The notes under the pieces: model-generated
Database searches by the model: none
The model's input: the letters and a program-made list of their open reading frames with translations, nothing else
Told to the model about the DNA's origin: nothing
Source of the DNA: Silene conica
Lineage: Eukaryota; Streptophyta; Magnoliopsida; Caryophyllales; Caryophyllaceae
Length of the DNA stretch: 64,000 nt
Direction of reading: 5' to 3'
Assembly (NCBI GenBank): GCA_029255685.2
Contig: CM055312.2
Location: 56,392,202 to 56,456,201 of the forward strand
Made by a program: the position numbers and the translations under genes
Part shown: positions 9,926 through 19,095 of the stretch, piece by piece
How positions within the stretch are numbered: position 1 is the first letter of the stretch
Layout: the number at the start of each line of letters is the position of its first letter

Positions 9926-11460
9926 GTTGTTGATGTTACTTAGTTGTGGTTAAATCATCCAAGGCATTGGATGACTCTTAGTTCGGTTTCATAAATAGTG
10001 GGATTGAAAGACCCCCCGACTGGGTAACCAGTAGGGAAACCGGCTCTCCTTCCTATTTGTTTATGAAGTTGGTTAAGAGCCGTGCATGGTAATCGCATGA
10101 TGGTAAGAGATAAGATGATGAGATGTTTACGCTTCACATGTTGATATATGTTGGAGTATTCTGTATTGTTTTATATGTTACGTGTTGTCACAAAAGGTGG
10201 CTAGGAGAACTCTAGTCACTCCCCACTGATTGTGGCGTACATGTTTTCATGTATGTAGGTACATACAGGGTTGGAGATCAGGGTTACAGGAGAGCTAGCG
10301 AGTGATGATCCGTTCATCAGTTGACTTACCCGTTTACGCTTAGCTAGACTCTTAGACTTTTGTTGTTTTTGTTTTGGTGCCGGTAGGGATGTGCCATCCC
10401 CGGCTGATGTATTTATTTATGTTTCAGTTTGATACTTAGTACTGTTACTTATCTATTTGGTTTCAGTTTCAGTTTACGTTTCTGTCTAAGACTTCTCGCA
10501 TGTTTTATCTTTAAAAGTTTTAATTCCGCTGCAAATTTTGGTACTTTTATGTGTTTATATTTCCGCCTTCGCGAGGGGTTTTACATCGTTCCTTCTTGTC
10601 CTTAGTCATAAAAAATCCCGAGGGCATAAATTTGGTATAAAATCATCCCTTTTCCGCATAAATCTGCAAAAGAGCATAAAAATACGAAAGTAGACAATTG
10701 TGGGAAATAAAGGCTAAAACATAGTAAATGAGCGACCAAATGCGTGTAAAAAGGGATGTAAAACATCATAAAATAGGCACGCATCAAATTCTCCAAAACA
10801 AACCTTGCTTGCCCTCAAGCAAGAAATAGACTCGATCTTAACTAATGGAACGAATTCAATCTCAGAGCGAAATTTACATGTTAGCCTAAACCAATGCCAA
10901 GTACAAAATGAGAAAGCATTTAAATCAAGAAAACGAGTTATGGTGTCGTCAAACTTTGCAAGACTAGAGACTATAGAGACTTTACACCATGGACTCTCGC
11001 GGTATGCTCGAGACACTCATGAAGCAAAGGGTGAGTATATGTAAAAGATAGAAAGAAGTAATTTTTGTAGAGACACTCACCTAACTGCGACCCATGAAAA
11101 CATGCCTGCAATCTAACATGAACAAAAATTCTACAACTATGTATAACAAACCCATTAAGTGACTCGGATACATGCAATTGGGGTTATGAAAGATAAGTGA
11201 GGTAAAAGATAAAAAATGGTTAAGATGTTTTTGGATTTGTGGGGTTAGTAGCCAAGCTAGTAAAACCGGTTCCCAACAACATATTTCACAACTTTTGATA
11301 TTAAGAAAGTGCTCTTTTGTAGCACAACTCTCACATTAAATATAAGAAAGGACTCCCAAATATTTTGAATGAAGTACGGGAGGGATAACATATAAAAGAA
11401 AGGGATTTCAGAACGAATTTTGAATTTTGGTGCTGTCAGGTGGTCGGCCGACCCATGAAG

Positions 11461-11802
11461 GGGAAGGAGAGTTTCTGATTATTAGTCGCGTTTTTTGGCG
11501 ATTGAGTAAGTTGGATTTGGCGACTGAAACATGGTAGTCGCCAAATTTGGCGACTGCAACTCTATATTTGGCGACTGCAGCTTCAGTCGCCAAAATTAGC
11601 GCCAAATTTGGCGACTGATTTCAATCGCCAAATTTCAAAATTAGTCGGCAAAAAATGTCGGTGGGAAAAAAGTTGAGGAAATAAAGTAGTCGCCAATTTG
11701 GCGACTGTGTTCAGTCGCCAAAATTTTTTTACAGTCGCCAAATGGGCGACTACATATGTCAGTCGCCAAAATCCGTCGCCTGTTTTCTGTTTTCTTGTAG
11801 TG
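11461..11802 (+). mobile_element. CACTA-type transposon end fragment
   Basis: The stretch ends in TTTTCTTGTAGTG, the complement of a CACTACAAGAAAA terminus. It is packed with direct and inverted copies of a subterminal motif, TTTGGCGACTG / CAGTCGCCAAA (about a dozen). Dense short motifs beside a CACTA terminus are the binding sites of TNPA-like proteins in this superfamily. Only this end is present: the left limit is where it meets the cut Athila-like LTR, and no matching second terminus was found. Confidence 0.65.
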
Positions 11803-13431
11803 GTAGGGGGAACTCCAGGCTAAGGACTCCAATAAAAGTGAAGCCAAGAGTGGAAGGATAAACATTAAAGCTAAGAAGATACAAGATACAACAGAAGGTT
11901 AAGTAAAATTTGCTATGAAAGAATAGCTCAACAGAGATCACATGGGAGAAGAAGGAAGAAGAGAAGCGTTGAAGCAAGATTATGATTTCACCTGACATAA
12001 ATCTCAAGATTCGGGATTTTTGGGATCCTCACAAGGTTCTCAACTCCTACTTCCGCAATTTAAGCAGGTCAAACTAGCTCTTCCCAAGGAACATTTTCCC
12101 AAATGGTTCACCATACTATAAGCTCTTCCAAAATTAAAGATGTAAGGTCATCTCAATACCAACGACTTCATAAAATTTTAGGTACCTCTATATTGTAAAT
12201 ACCTGAAATGACATTTCAATAATACTCCAGGATCAACCATCTCTATACCATTGTTACTTTACAATTCATCACATCATTATATTTCAATCCCAAAAAAGAA
12301 GCAGATTCCTTAAAATTCATCAATACCTCGGAATATGAACACTAAGGTTCACTATCAACGTTCTCACACCTCTATATAAGATTCCAACGTCCTTTAAACA
12401 TCTCAGGCTCGAACTCCTACAAGTCCACAAGTTGTACTTCACTACATCATTCAACAATTCAAAGACATGACCTTTAAGTAACTCCACCAAGGGTATATCA
12501 CTAATTCCATTAACTGACGAAAATAGTTTCCCTCACTCAATTCCTCTAAGATTACATCGCTAATTCCTTCACTACTCATCCATTATTATAAACAATTCTT
12601 ATCCTCCAAAGGTAATGCCCAATTAAAGTAAGAGTAGATTCCCAAAGTTAGGTATTACTAATTCACTTTACTCATCTATTCATCTTTACTAGCATCCAAA
12701 GTATATTTTCCTAATTCATTTTTATGAATCCTTACCCTCATTCATACTCTTAAGCAACACATTCCGATCCACTAGCACCTAATCTCGATAATGATTCCAA
12801 AGGCTAAGTTTCACCAAATATCACATACATAGCTCAATATTCGAACCAAGAATTCCACTAGCTAACTCTACTTGCTATAGGGCAAAGGACTAAGCATTAG
12901 GATCACCAAGACATATTTTAATACACTTCCTAAACTCTTCCAACAACATTAATTTTTAGGAGAAGGGCTAAGGGTTATCCTCGAACAAGTTCCTCAAAAT
13001 TAAACTAAGGTAGGTTACCTACAAAGCGCCAAGAGAAGAGGCAAGTAACAAGGATAAGGTTAAGTCGGAAAGTTACGAAGGTAGCTTCCGAGGCAAGATA
13101 GAAGAGAGTTCAAGAAGAGAGGATATGCATCCAGAGACAAGAGCAAGAAGATGCATGAAAACAAGGAGTATCTTAGGGAACAAGGAAGCATTCACCAAGG
13201 ATAGCAAGAATCTTCCAACTTCGGTAGTAGACACCGGTCTTGATCGCCATTCAGGTAAGCTCACGGTTCACCTGTTCTAAAGCACAACAATAAAATCAAG
13301 GGAGCAATCACAATACAGACTACCACTTGGTCCTTAAGTCTACCCATCTCTCATTCATTATTTCAGATCAAGTTCATATTTAAGTTGGAGTACACGTGCG
13401 TGCGTCGGGAGCATTACTGCTTTGATACCAA
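11803..13431 (-). mobile_element. Leader/interior of the outermost LTR element 'O'; no coding seen
   Basis: The right end (13419-13431) is the complement of TTGGTATCAAAGC, close to the initiator-Met primer site TGGTATCAGAGC, immediately beside an LTR end at 13433. The element therefore runs leftward on the minus strand and this is its leader. The sequence is AT-rich and I found no gag or pol motif on either strand; the short ORFs look random. Confidence 0.5.
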
Positions 13432-13432
13432 C

Positions 13433-13935
13433 TGTGACACCCCGCGGTATAGCATAAAGATAAACAAGTAATACGCAGCGGAAAAATGATACTTTTAAAA
13501 ACTTTTCGACATTTTATTAAACTTTTTCGCAGAATATCAAAACCAAATGCGAAAGACTAAAACTAATAAGAAATTATAAATTATACAAGAATACTTAAAT
13601 AAACGAGGGATAAGGTATCCCACGATAACAACATGAATTAAATCTAAACTAAGCATAAGGGTAGATGTCGAATGATCAACAATGCTCGCTAGCCACACGT
13701 CTTCCCCAAAGAGCAGCAACCTGCATACATGAAACATGTAGGCCACAGTCAATGGGGAGTAACTCGAGGTTCTCCCAACCACTTTTTGTCAGAAAACAGG
13801 TAAACGGCAATACCAAACATCTTATACATATGAACATGTATATAACTTGAGAAACAATAACATATATATTTCCAAACGTAATCAACATGACTAACGCATG
13901 AACGATAAGTCAAACATGTGAAAATATCATGAATA
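13433..13935 (-). repeat. LTR of element 'O', first part
   Basis: The LTR edge reads TGTGACACCCCGCGG beside the primer site. It contains, in reverse, a block related to the GGTGGCTAGGAG...CCCCACTGA block of the Tekay-like LTRs, near 13735-13785, which suggests a distant gypsy relationship. It is interrupted at 13936 by Copia-1 with the duplication GAATA and resumes at 54151. Confidence 0.6.
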
Positions 13936-14095
13936 TGTTGGGAAATGTGTCCTCAACAATAGTGCGATCACGTCAATGATAATTATCGTTATCAAATCTT
14001 ATGATTAGAATATGCAAGGGATGATCCGATATCATATATATAGTCAACTGACCAATATTAATCGGTAATGATTGGCTGACTAGAGTTTGACATTA

Positions 14096-14370
14096 CACTA
14101 CAAAACAATGCTCTATTTGCGACGGACAGGTCCGTCGCAAACAAGGTGCAATCCGTCGCAAAAACATCATTTGCGACGGACAGTGTCTGTCCCTTATTTT
14201 TGTCGCAAAAAGATAATTTGGGACGGATTTTTCCGTCGCAAAAAGTTTGCGACGGATTGACCAAGTTTTGCAAATGAATGGCTTTGACCATCTGGTCAAA
14301 GTCAGTCAACATTTGCACGGAATTCCGTCGCAAATCGAGACATTTCCGTCGCAAATTCCTGTAGTATTTT
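14096..14370. repeat. CACTA-A left subterminal repeats
   Basis: About ten direct and inverted copies of GCGACGGA/TCCGTCGC lie within 275 bp of the terminus. In En/Spm such motifs are the binding sites of the TNPA protein that brings the ends together. Confidence 0.85.
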
Positions 14371-14625
14371 CCGGTTTCTGCTGTTTTTTCAACTCCCCAT
14401 TTCAATTAAATGGCTCATTTTACCCTTTTGTAAGCTCTCCAAACCTGCATATTTCAGCAAAAACAACCCAGCAACAAAGAACTTGTCCGAGACAAGGTTT
14501 TTAAAAGGCTTTTCATAACTAAAATGAAGGTTTTACATATGTTCATCCAACTAAAAACTAAACATAATCCGCGGTAGACCAACTAACCAACCTAATAAAA
14601 CCTATCTAACGGTGGTGTCAGTGGG

Positions 14626-16215
14626 CTATGGGGTGGCGAAATGGCTGGCAGCCCTAGCATTGTCGCCGCCGTCATCATTAAAGTCGCGTCTCGGCTGAGA
14701 AAAGCCTCCCGGGTTGCAGCTTTGAGTAGTGAACTCCCCCCGTTGACTTAAGAACTCTTCAATTGCCTTCAGCCTTTGAGATGTCTCGAGATCACGTTCT
14801 CTTAGCTGAGCATTCTGTTGAAGAACTCTGCTGACGATACCTGCAATTAATAGTCAAACATGGTATTATATTCATTCAGTAAACGGTAAAATAATTGGTT
14901 AGTCTTAATCTTTAATATACTATAAAATACAAACCTGGGGTGTATGATGATGGGTTCCCAGCACTTGAGTGACGACGACGTTCGTAAATAACTGGTGTTG
15001 CATTTCCCATACCAAGTATCAACCCTTTCTTGTTAAAACCGCCGTGTTCTTCGAAGTAGATCTCGTTGTCGTCGATATCCTGCTCCGGTATCCCTTCACT
15101 TATCATTTTTGTCTTTCTTGAAAAAACTTTTTCCTACAAAACAAAAAATAAAGTTTGATTAGTATACGTTAATTAATTACTAAAGCAAATTACTAAAACA
15201 TAAAGAAAAGTTTCTGATAACTCACAAAGAGTTCTTTGGGTTTCGTTGAAAGTCATCCCTTCTTGGCATGCTTCTTCGTCTTCTCCAGCAACTTCAAGGC
15301 GGATGGTACATCCCTCCCATCTTGTCCAGCCTGCAATGTAAATCGAACGACACTTGTTAACAAAAACACTCAAGATTGTCAAAGTTTGCCAATTGTTTAA
15401 AAATTACTCAAGACGAGAAAAAGTGAAGTAAAAACTATGAAATTACCATTTCATCCATCATCTGTAGGGTGTTTTTACGACCCATAATGTGAGTACCTAA
15501 GGCCTTGCCTTTTTCGGTACTTCCAGACATCCTATTGGCTTTGTTTTTCCCGGATGTGTCTTGAAACTTTGCATCATTCTTTCTAGCCAGAATCTGTTCG
15601 AATATATCGGCCGGTATCCAAGACGGCCTTTCCTCCGCAGTTTTCTTGGCAGCGTAGTGGATCTTTTTGCGTAGGCGGTCTTTCATCATGTTGGTCCAAG
15701 CCGCCTTAACCGCATCTCTGTCACGAGCATGAAAGGTAACATGTTGCTGTTTCAAAAAGAAATATAGTTAGAAAATAATGAAACGAAAAATAGGTAATAA
15801 ATAATAAAATAGAAATAGGTAACAGTTAATAAATATCTCAAACCAATCCCACCATTTTTTCTTCATCGCATCCGACGCAAGTGACCAGTTGGGCGCAAAT
15901 TCCTTGTAGTTCGAAATAATGGTCAAGATTACGAGATCGGAAACGTGTTTGTCACCGAACCTGAAAAAGAGTTAAATTTGAAAATAAAATAGTCAACAAG
16001 TAATCATATTATAATCAATATATATATATATACAACCAATAAGTAAAGAAATGAGATACTTACCACTTGCCGCCATCGTAATCAGTCGGATCGAGGTGTA
16101 CTCGATCTGTAGGCGGCTGAGGCTGAGGAGGAACAATCTCGTCCTCGTCACTAGCTCCCGATCGTCGTCCCTCAGGCTGACGACTACCACTACCTCGTCG
16201 TCTTCCGCCCGGCAT
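14626..16215 (-). CDS. TNPA-like CACTA accessory protein (Transposase_24, Ptta/En/Spm type), six exons
   Basis: Exons on the minus strand: 16064-16215, 15837-15960, 15447-15746, 15226-15330, 14935-15133 and 14626-14840, 1095 nt in all (364 residues plus stop). The phases agree throughout. The start is the ATG at 16213-16215, giving a Gly/Arg-rich head (MPGGRRRGSGSR), then an acidic-proline stretch. The middle (KKKWWDWFE, HARDRDAVKAAW) and the stretch ending GKNKANRM are typical of the Transposase_24 family, and a C-terminal GLILGMGNA motif precedes a coiled segment (VLQQNAQLRERDLETSQR). Two defects are seen: exon 4 contains an in-frame TGA where the family expects coding sequence, and intron 2 begins AT rather than GT. 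The protein would bind the subterminal repeats; here it is probably inactive or shortened. Confidence 0.75.
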
Positions 16216-16318
16216 ATTATCAAACTAATATAACAACAATTAGAAAGAAATGCTTTAAGTAATTAAAAACTTGAATAATAAATGAAATAAGATGATTTCA
16301 TTGACATTATATAGAATG

Positions 16319-16452
16319 TATTTTCTTGATTGTAATGAGACAAAAATTGGGCAGCACTTCCCTATTGTTCTCCAAATACATTATATAGAATGTATTTGGA
16401 GAACAATAAGGAAGTGTTGCCCAATTTTTGTTTCATTACAATCAAAAAAATA
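16319..16452. repeat. Near-perfect foldback of about 64-nt arms inside CACTA-A
   Basis: The arms 16319-16382 and 16389-16452 are inverted copies around a 6-nt loop (ATATAG). The inner 55 nt differ at three positions, two of which would still pair as G-U in RNA. It lies about 100-240 bp upstream of the TNPA-like start codon. It could be a small foldback element or a hairpin source of small RNAs. Confidence 0.85.
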
Positions 16453-17160
16453 TAAGAGTGTTTACTACCTACATGGCATGAAAGATTCAAAGACAGTCCC
16501 AAAACGGGGACTATTCAACAATTACACCTAATGTGCAATTATTGAACGGGTACTATTCAAAAATATTCTAAACAAATCAACAACACTAACAATCAACAAC
16601 AATTCAAATTTTATATCAAAAATCATTCGTCCTAAACATCTTAACAACAGTATGCGACGGATTTGGGACGAAATTAGCTACTAACCTAATATCACTAATC
16701 ACCTAACAATACTAACTAAACTAATCAAATAACAATTAAAATAAACTAACTATTCTTAATAACAATAAAAAACAATAATACGGAATTTGCGACGGAATTT
16801 TGCGACGGACTAAACATAACTAATTAAGACGGTACATAAATAACAAAAGTTAGTATACATACATAAGGAGAAATGGAGAAGGAAGAAGGAAGTGGCGGCG
16901 GCAAGGTGGCCGGCGGTGAGGTGGTGGCGGCGGTGAGGTGGCAGGGAGAAGAAAGGAGAAGGAGAGGAAGGAAGGCGAAGGAGGAAGGGTGCGGCGGTGA
17001 CGTAGTGGCCGCCGACTGGGGGCGGCGGCGTGGTAGGGTGGTGGTGGTGTGGTGGTGGTTGCAATTAGGGGTGGTGGTGGTTGCAATTGGGTGTCGCAAA
17101 ATCGCGATTTAGGTTTTAGGTTTTAGTTTTTGTAAATTGATTTGGGGAAAAATGAGACCC
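16453..17160. other. CACTA-A upstream region, low complexity
   Basis: It contains an AT-rich stretch, then at about 16870-17095 a run rich in GGTGGCGGCGG/AAGGAGAAG on the plus strand. The ORFs here (His/Pro/Thr-rich or Gly/Arg-rich) are shadows of this composition. No gene is supported; it may be the promoter and untranslated leader of the TNPA-like gene. Confidence 0.5.
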
Positions 17161-17164
17161 GCGG

Positions 17165-17567
17165 GGTCTGTATAAAAATTTTTTGCGACGAACATTTGCG
17201 ACGGAATTTCTGTCGCAAATCTGGTCCAGGTCAAACTTTGACCAGATTTGCGACGGAAATTCCGTCGCAAATATTGACTTTTGCGACGGAATTTCCGACG
17301 CAAATCTGGTCAAAGTTTGACCCTGGACCAAATTTTGGTCAAGTTTAGTCAATGTTTTGCGATGGAATTTCCGTCGCAAAAATCAATATTTGCAACGGAT
17401 TTTCCGTCGCAAACTTTCCCGCCATTTGACTTTCACTTTGCGGGTCTTGGAATTTTGGGTCCATCACAAAACCCGTCGCAAAAAAAAATTCCGTCCCAAA
17501 ATCCGTCCCAAACGCATTTTTGCGACGGAATTTCTGTCCGTCGCAAATAAAGCGTTTTTTTGTAGTG
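17165..17567. repeat. CACTA-A right subterminal repeats
   Basis: About fifteen copies of TTTGCGACGGAA / TTCCGTCGCAAA occur, many as back-to-back palindromes, ending at the GTAGTG terminus. The density is higher than at the left end, an asymmetry known for En/Spm. This end is proximal to the gene's start, so it is the element's 5' side. Confidence 0.85.
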
Positions 17568-18141
17568 TTACCGTCGTATGACGGTGGTGGTCAGTTAAAC
17601 TCTTTAGGTCACACCTATAGGACAATCCCCTTAATTGATATATTGATCAATTGTATACGATACGAATTGATCGAATTCCTTAAAATCGAATATCGAGAAA
17701 TCAGAGGTTGAATTTTAATGTAAGATTTATATTTGAAATTAAAATGTGTCGATTATCAAATATTAATCGCTATTTTTGAAATATCGAAATTAGAATAAGA
17801 AAGGTTCGTGGTTATAACAAACGTTGTATATCGTATTGACGATTATTATAATAACCATATATTGGCACGATAATTATGAATTACTAAAATAATTTGTTAA
17901 ATATGATTTAATTAATTTAAAAATAATATTTATATGATAAATATATTTTAAATTAATACAATTGAATTATGTCACATAAGATGTTAAATATTACACAAAT
18001 TGTACAAATTACAAATGTAAAATAAAGGTCCATTTTACACTTAATTGAACCGTGTAAGTGTTCATGTTGTAGGTTAATATTGTGATATTTTATCCCTTAA
18101 AACATAATCATTTTTGCTTAGGGCATGATGACTATTAGATA

Positions 18142-19095
18142 TGTTGGAGCTAGTGTCCTCAACAGTTAGTGCGACAACACGTATAAATCTCTTAAAGGAA
18201 CACAAGGTATACTTTGTATTTTAGCCAGTTGATTCACGTTTATCAATAACGGTTGGCTTGCTAGAAAGTTTGACGTTATTGTCATACAGATGGCGGTAAT
18301 CAACTGGTCCCTAAGAGTCACACCTAAAGGATGGAATCTGAGAGATATGATTAGATGAAAATGTAATCATATTGATACCCTATATGACTAAACGGTTAGT
18401 CAATGTAATGATGACATAATTATTTAATACTGATTAAATAATATTAGCTAAGAAGAATTAAAATGTTAATTCGTAATTAAATATAAAATGTTATATTTAA
18501 TTATGTGTAATGAAATTATTTAATAAAGATTAAATGATTTAATTAAATATAAAAGATTATATTTAATTAGTGGATTATAAATATAAGATATTTATAAGAT
18601 AAAACATTACACAAGAGAGAGATATAACCGATTCTATAAAGATAGAATTTCGGTCTGAGCAATTATTAAGTTGTTCAGTTGTTATGAAGTGCTGTAGGTA
18701 GAACCAAATACTGATTTGGGGAATCCTACTTGATGTCTAATAGCAAGGTTGTTTGCAGCTATAAATAGGACATTCACTCTGCACTTAAAGAACACGAGTT
18801 ACACGACATACATACTCCCTCTCTCTCTTCTCTCTAGCTTTCATCTTACACAAAATTAAAGGTAATTTTGCAGTTTCTAGCTCTAGAAGGGGTATTTCTT
18901 GGAACATCTTGGGTGCAACGATTAGGAGGATATCTATTTTGATATCTGATCTTAGGCCTTTGCAAGGACAGAAGGTTAATTCTTGATCCTAATCTTCGTA
19001 TCTTGTACTTCGTTTATGACTATAAATCATATATTATAAATTTGTTATAATCCTGCATATAAAGAATTGGGATTATATACAGATAATTTCCCACA
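18142..19095 (+). repeat. Copia-2 first full LTR
   Basis: 954 bp, TG...CA, with a TATA box TATAAATAGG near 18760 followed by a CT-rich stretch (about 18805-18837). The primer site TGGTATCAGAGCC follows at 19098-19110. Confidence 0.9.

Larger units (their letters stand above)
7593..10585 (+). mobile_element. Solo LTR S1 (Tekay-like gypsy family)
   Basis: It begins TGTAACATCCCG and ends GGGGTTTTACA, with the 5-bp duplication TCGTT at 7588-7592 and 10586-10590. The intact left copy of the Athila LTR shows the empty site. The terminal sequences and internal blocks match the LTRs of G1, S2 and S3, so this is one LTR of the same superfamily left after LTR-LTR recombination. A TATA-like CTTATAAACC lies near 7832. 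In order it holds a GC-rich hairpin array, a conserved block, a 30-bp minisatellite, a 58-bp triple repeat, a palindrome, a second copy of the block, and a conserved tail. It has no coding potential. Confidence 0.85.
1256..11460 (-). mobile_element. Athila-like (Ty3/gypsy) LTR retrotransposon, gag only, broken
   Basis: Two same-orientation copies of a long repeat start with TGACACCCGTCG at 1256 and 6320. Next to the right copy, at 6297-6314, lies the reverse complement of a TGGCGCCGTTG-type primer site (Asp tRNA), which fixes the orientation: 5' LTR on the right, 3' LTR on the left, minus strand. The interior is only about 1.75 kb and holds a gag-like region without protease, reverse transcriptase or integrase, so the element is a non-autonomous derivative. 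The right LTR is split by solo LTR S1 and is cut short at about 11460 by other elements. The element is a fossil with a few breaks; the two LTR copies are still very similar, so it is not ancient. Confidence 0.7.
6320..11460 (-). repeat. 5' LTR of the Athila-like element, split by solo LTR S1
   Basis: Positions 6320-7592 match 1256-2527 almost base for base. The match resumes at 10586 and runs to about 11460, corresponding to 3397 in the left copy. Between them lies a foreign LTR with a perfect 5-bp duplication. The right limit is where similarity to the left copy ends and a CACTA fragment begins. Confidence 0.75.
14096..17567 (-). mobile_element. CACTA-A: CACTA (En/Spm) DNA transposon, non-autonomous
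   Basis: It starts CACTACAAAACAATGC and ends in TTTTTTTGTAGTG, with a 3-bp duplication TTA at 14093-14095 and 17568-17570. The 3' LTR of Copia-1 near 53016-53044 shows the uninterrupted sequence. Both ends carry dense subterminal repeats based on TTTGCGACGGA and TCCGTCGCAAA. At 3.47 kb it carries one spliced gene (TNPA-like, minus strand) but no TNPD/TNP2 main transposase, so it is probably mobilised by a fuller relative. Confidence 0.92.

Noticed and set aside
7593-10585. S1 as an independent full element with its own genes
   Set aside because: It has LTR-type ends and no interior, primer site or coding sequence; it is a single LTR.
16810-17112. His/Pro/Thr-rich and Gly/Arg-rich overlapping ORFs
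   Set aside because: Several frames on both strands are open because of GGTGGCGGCGG-type composition; this is not a gene.
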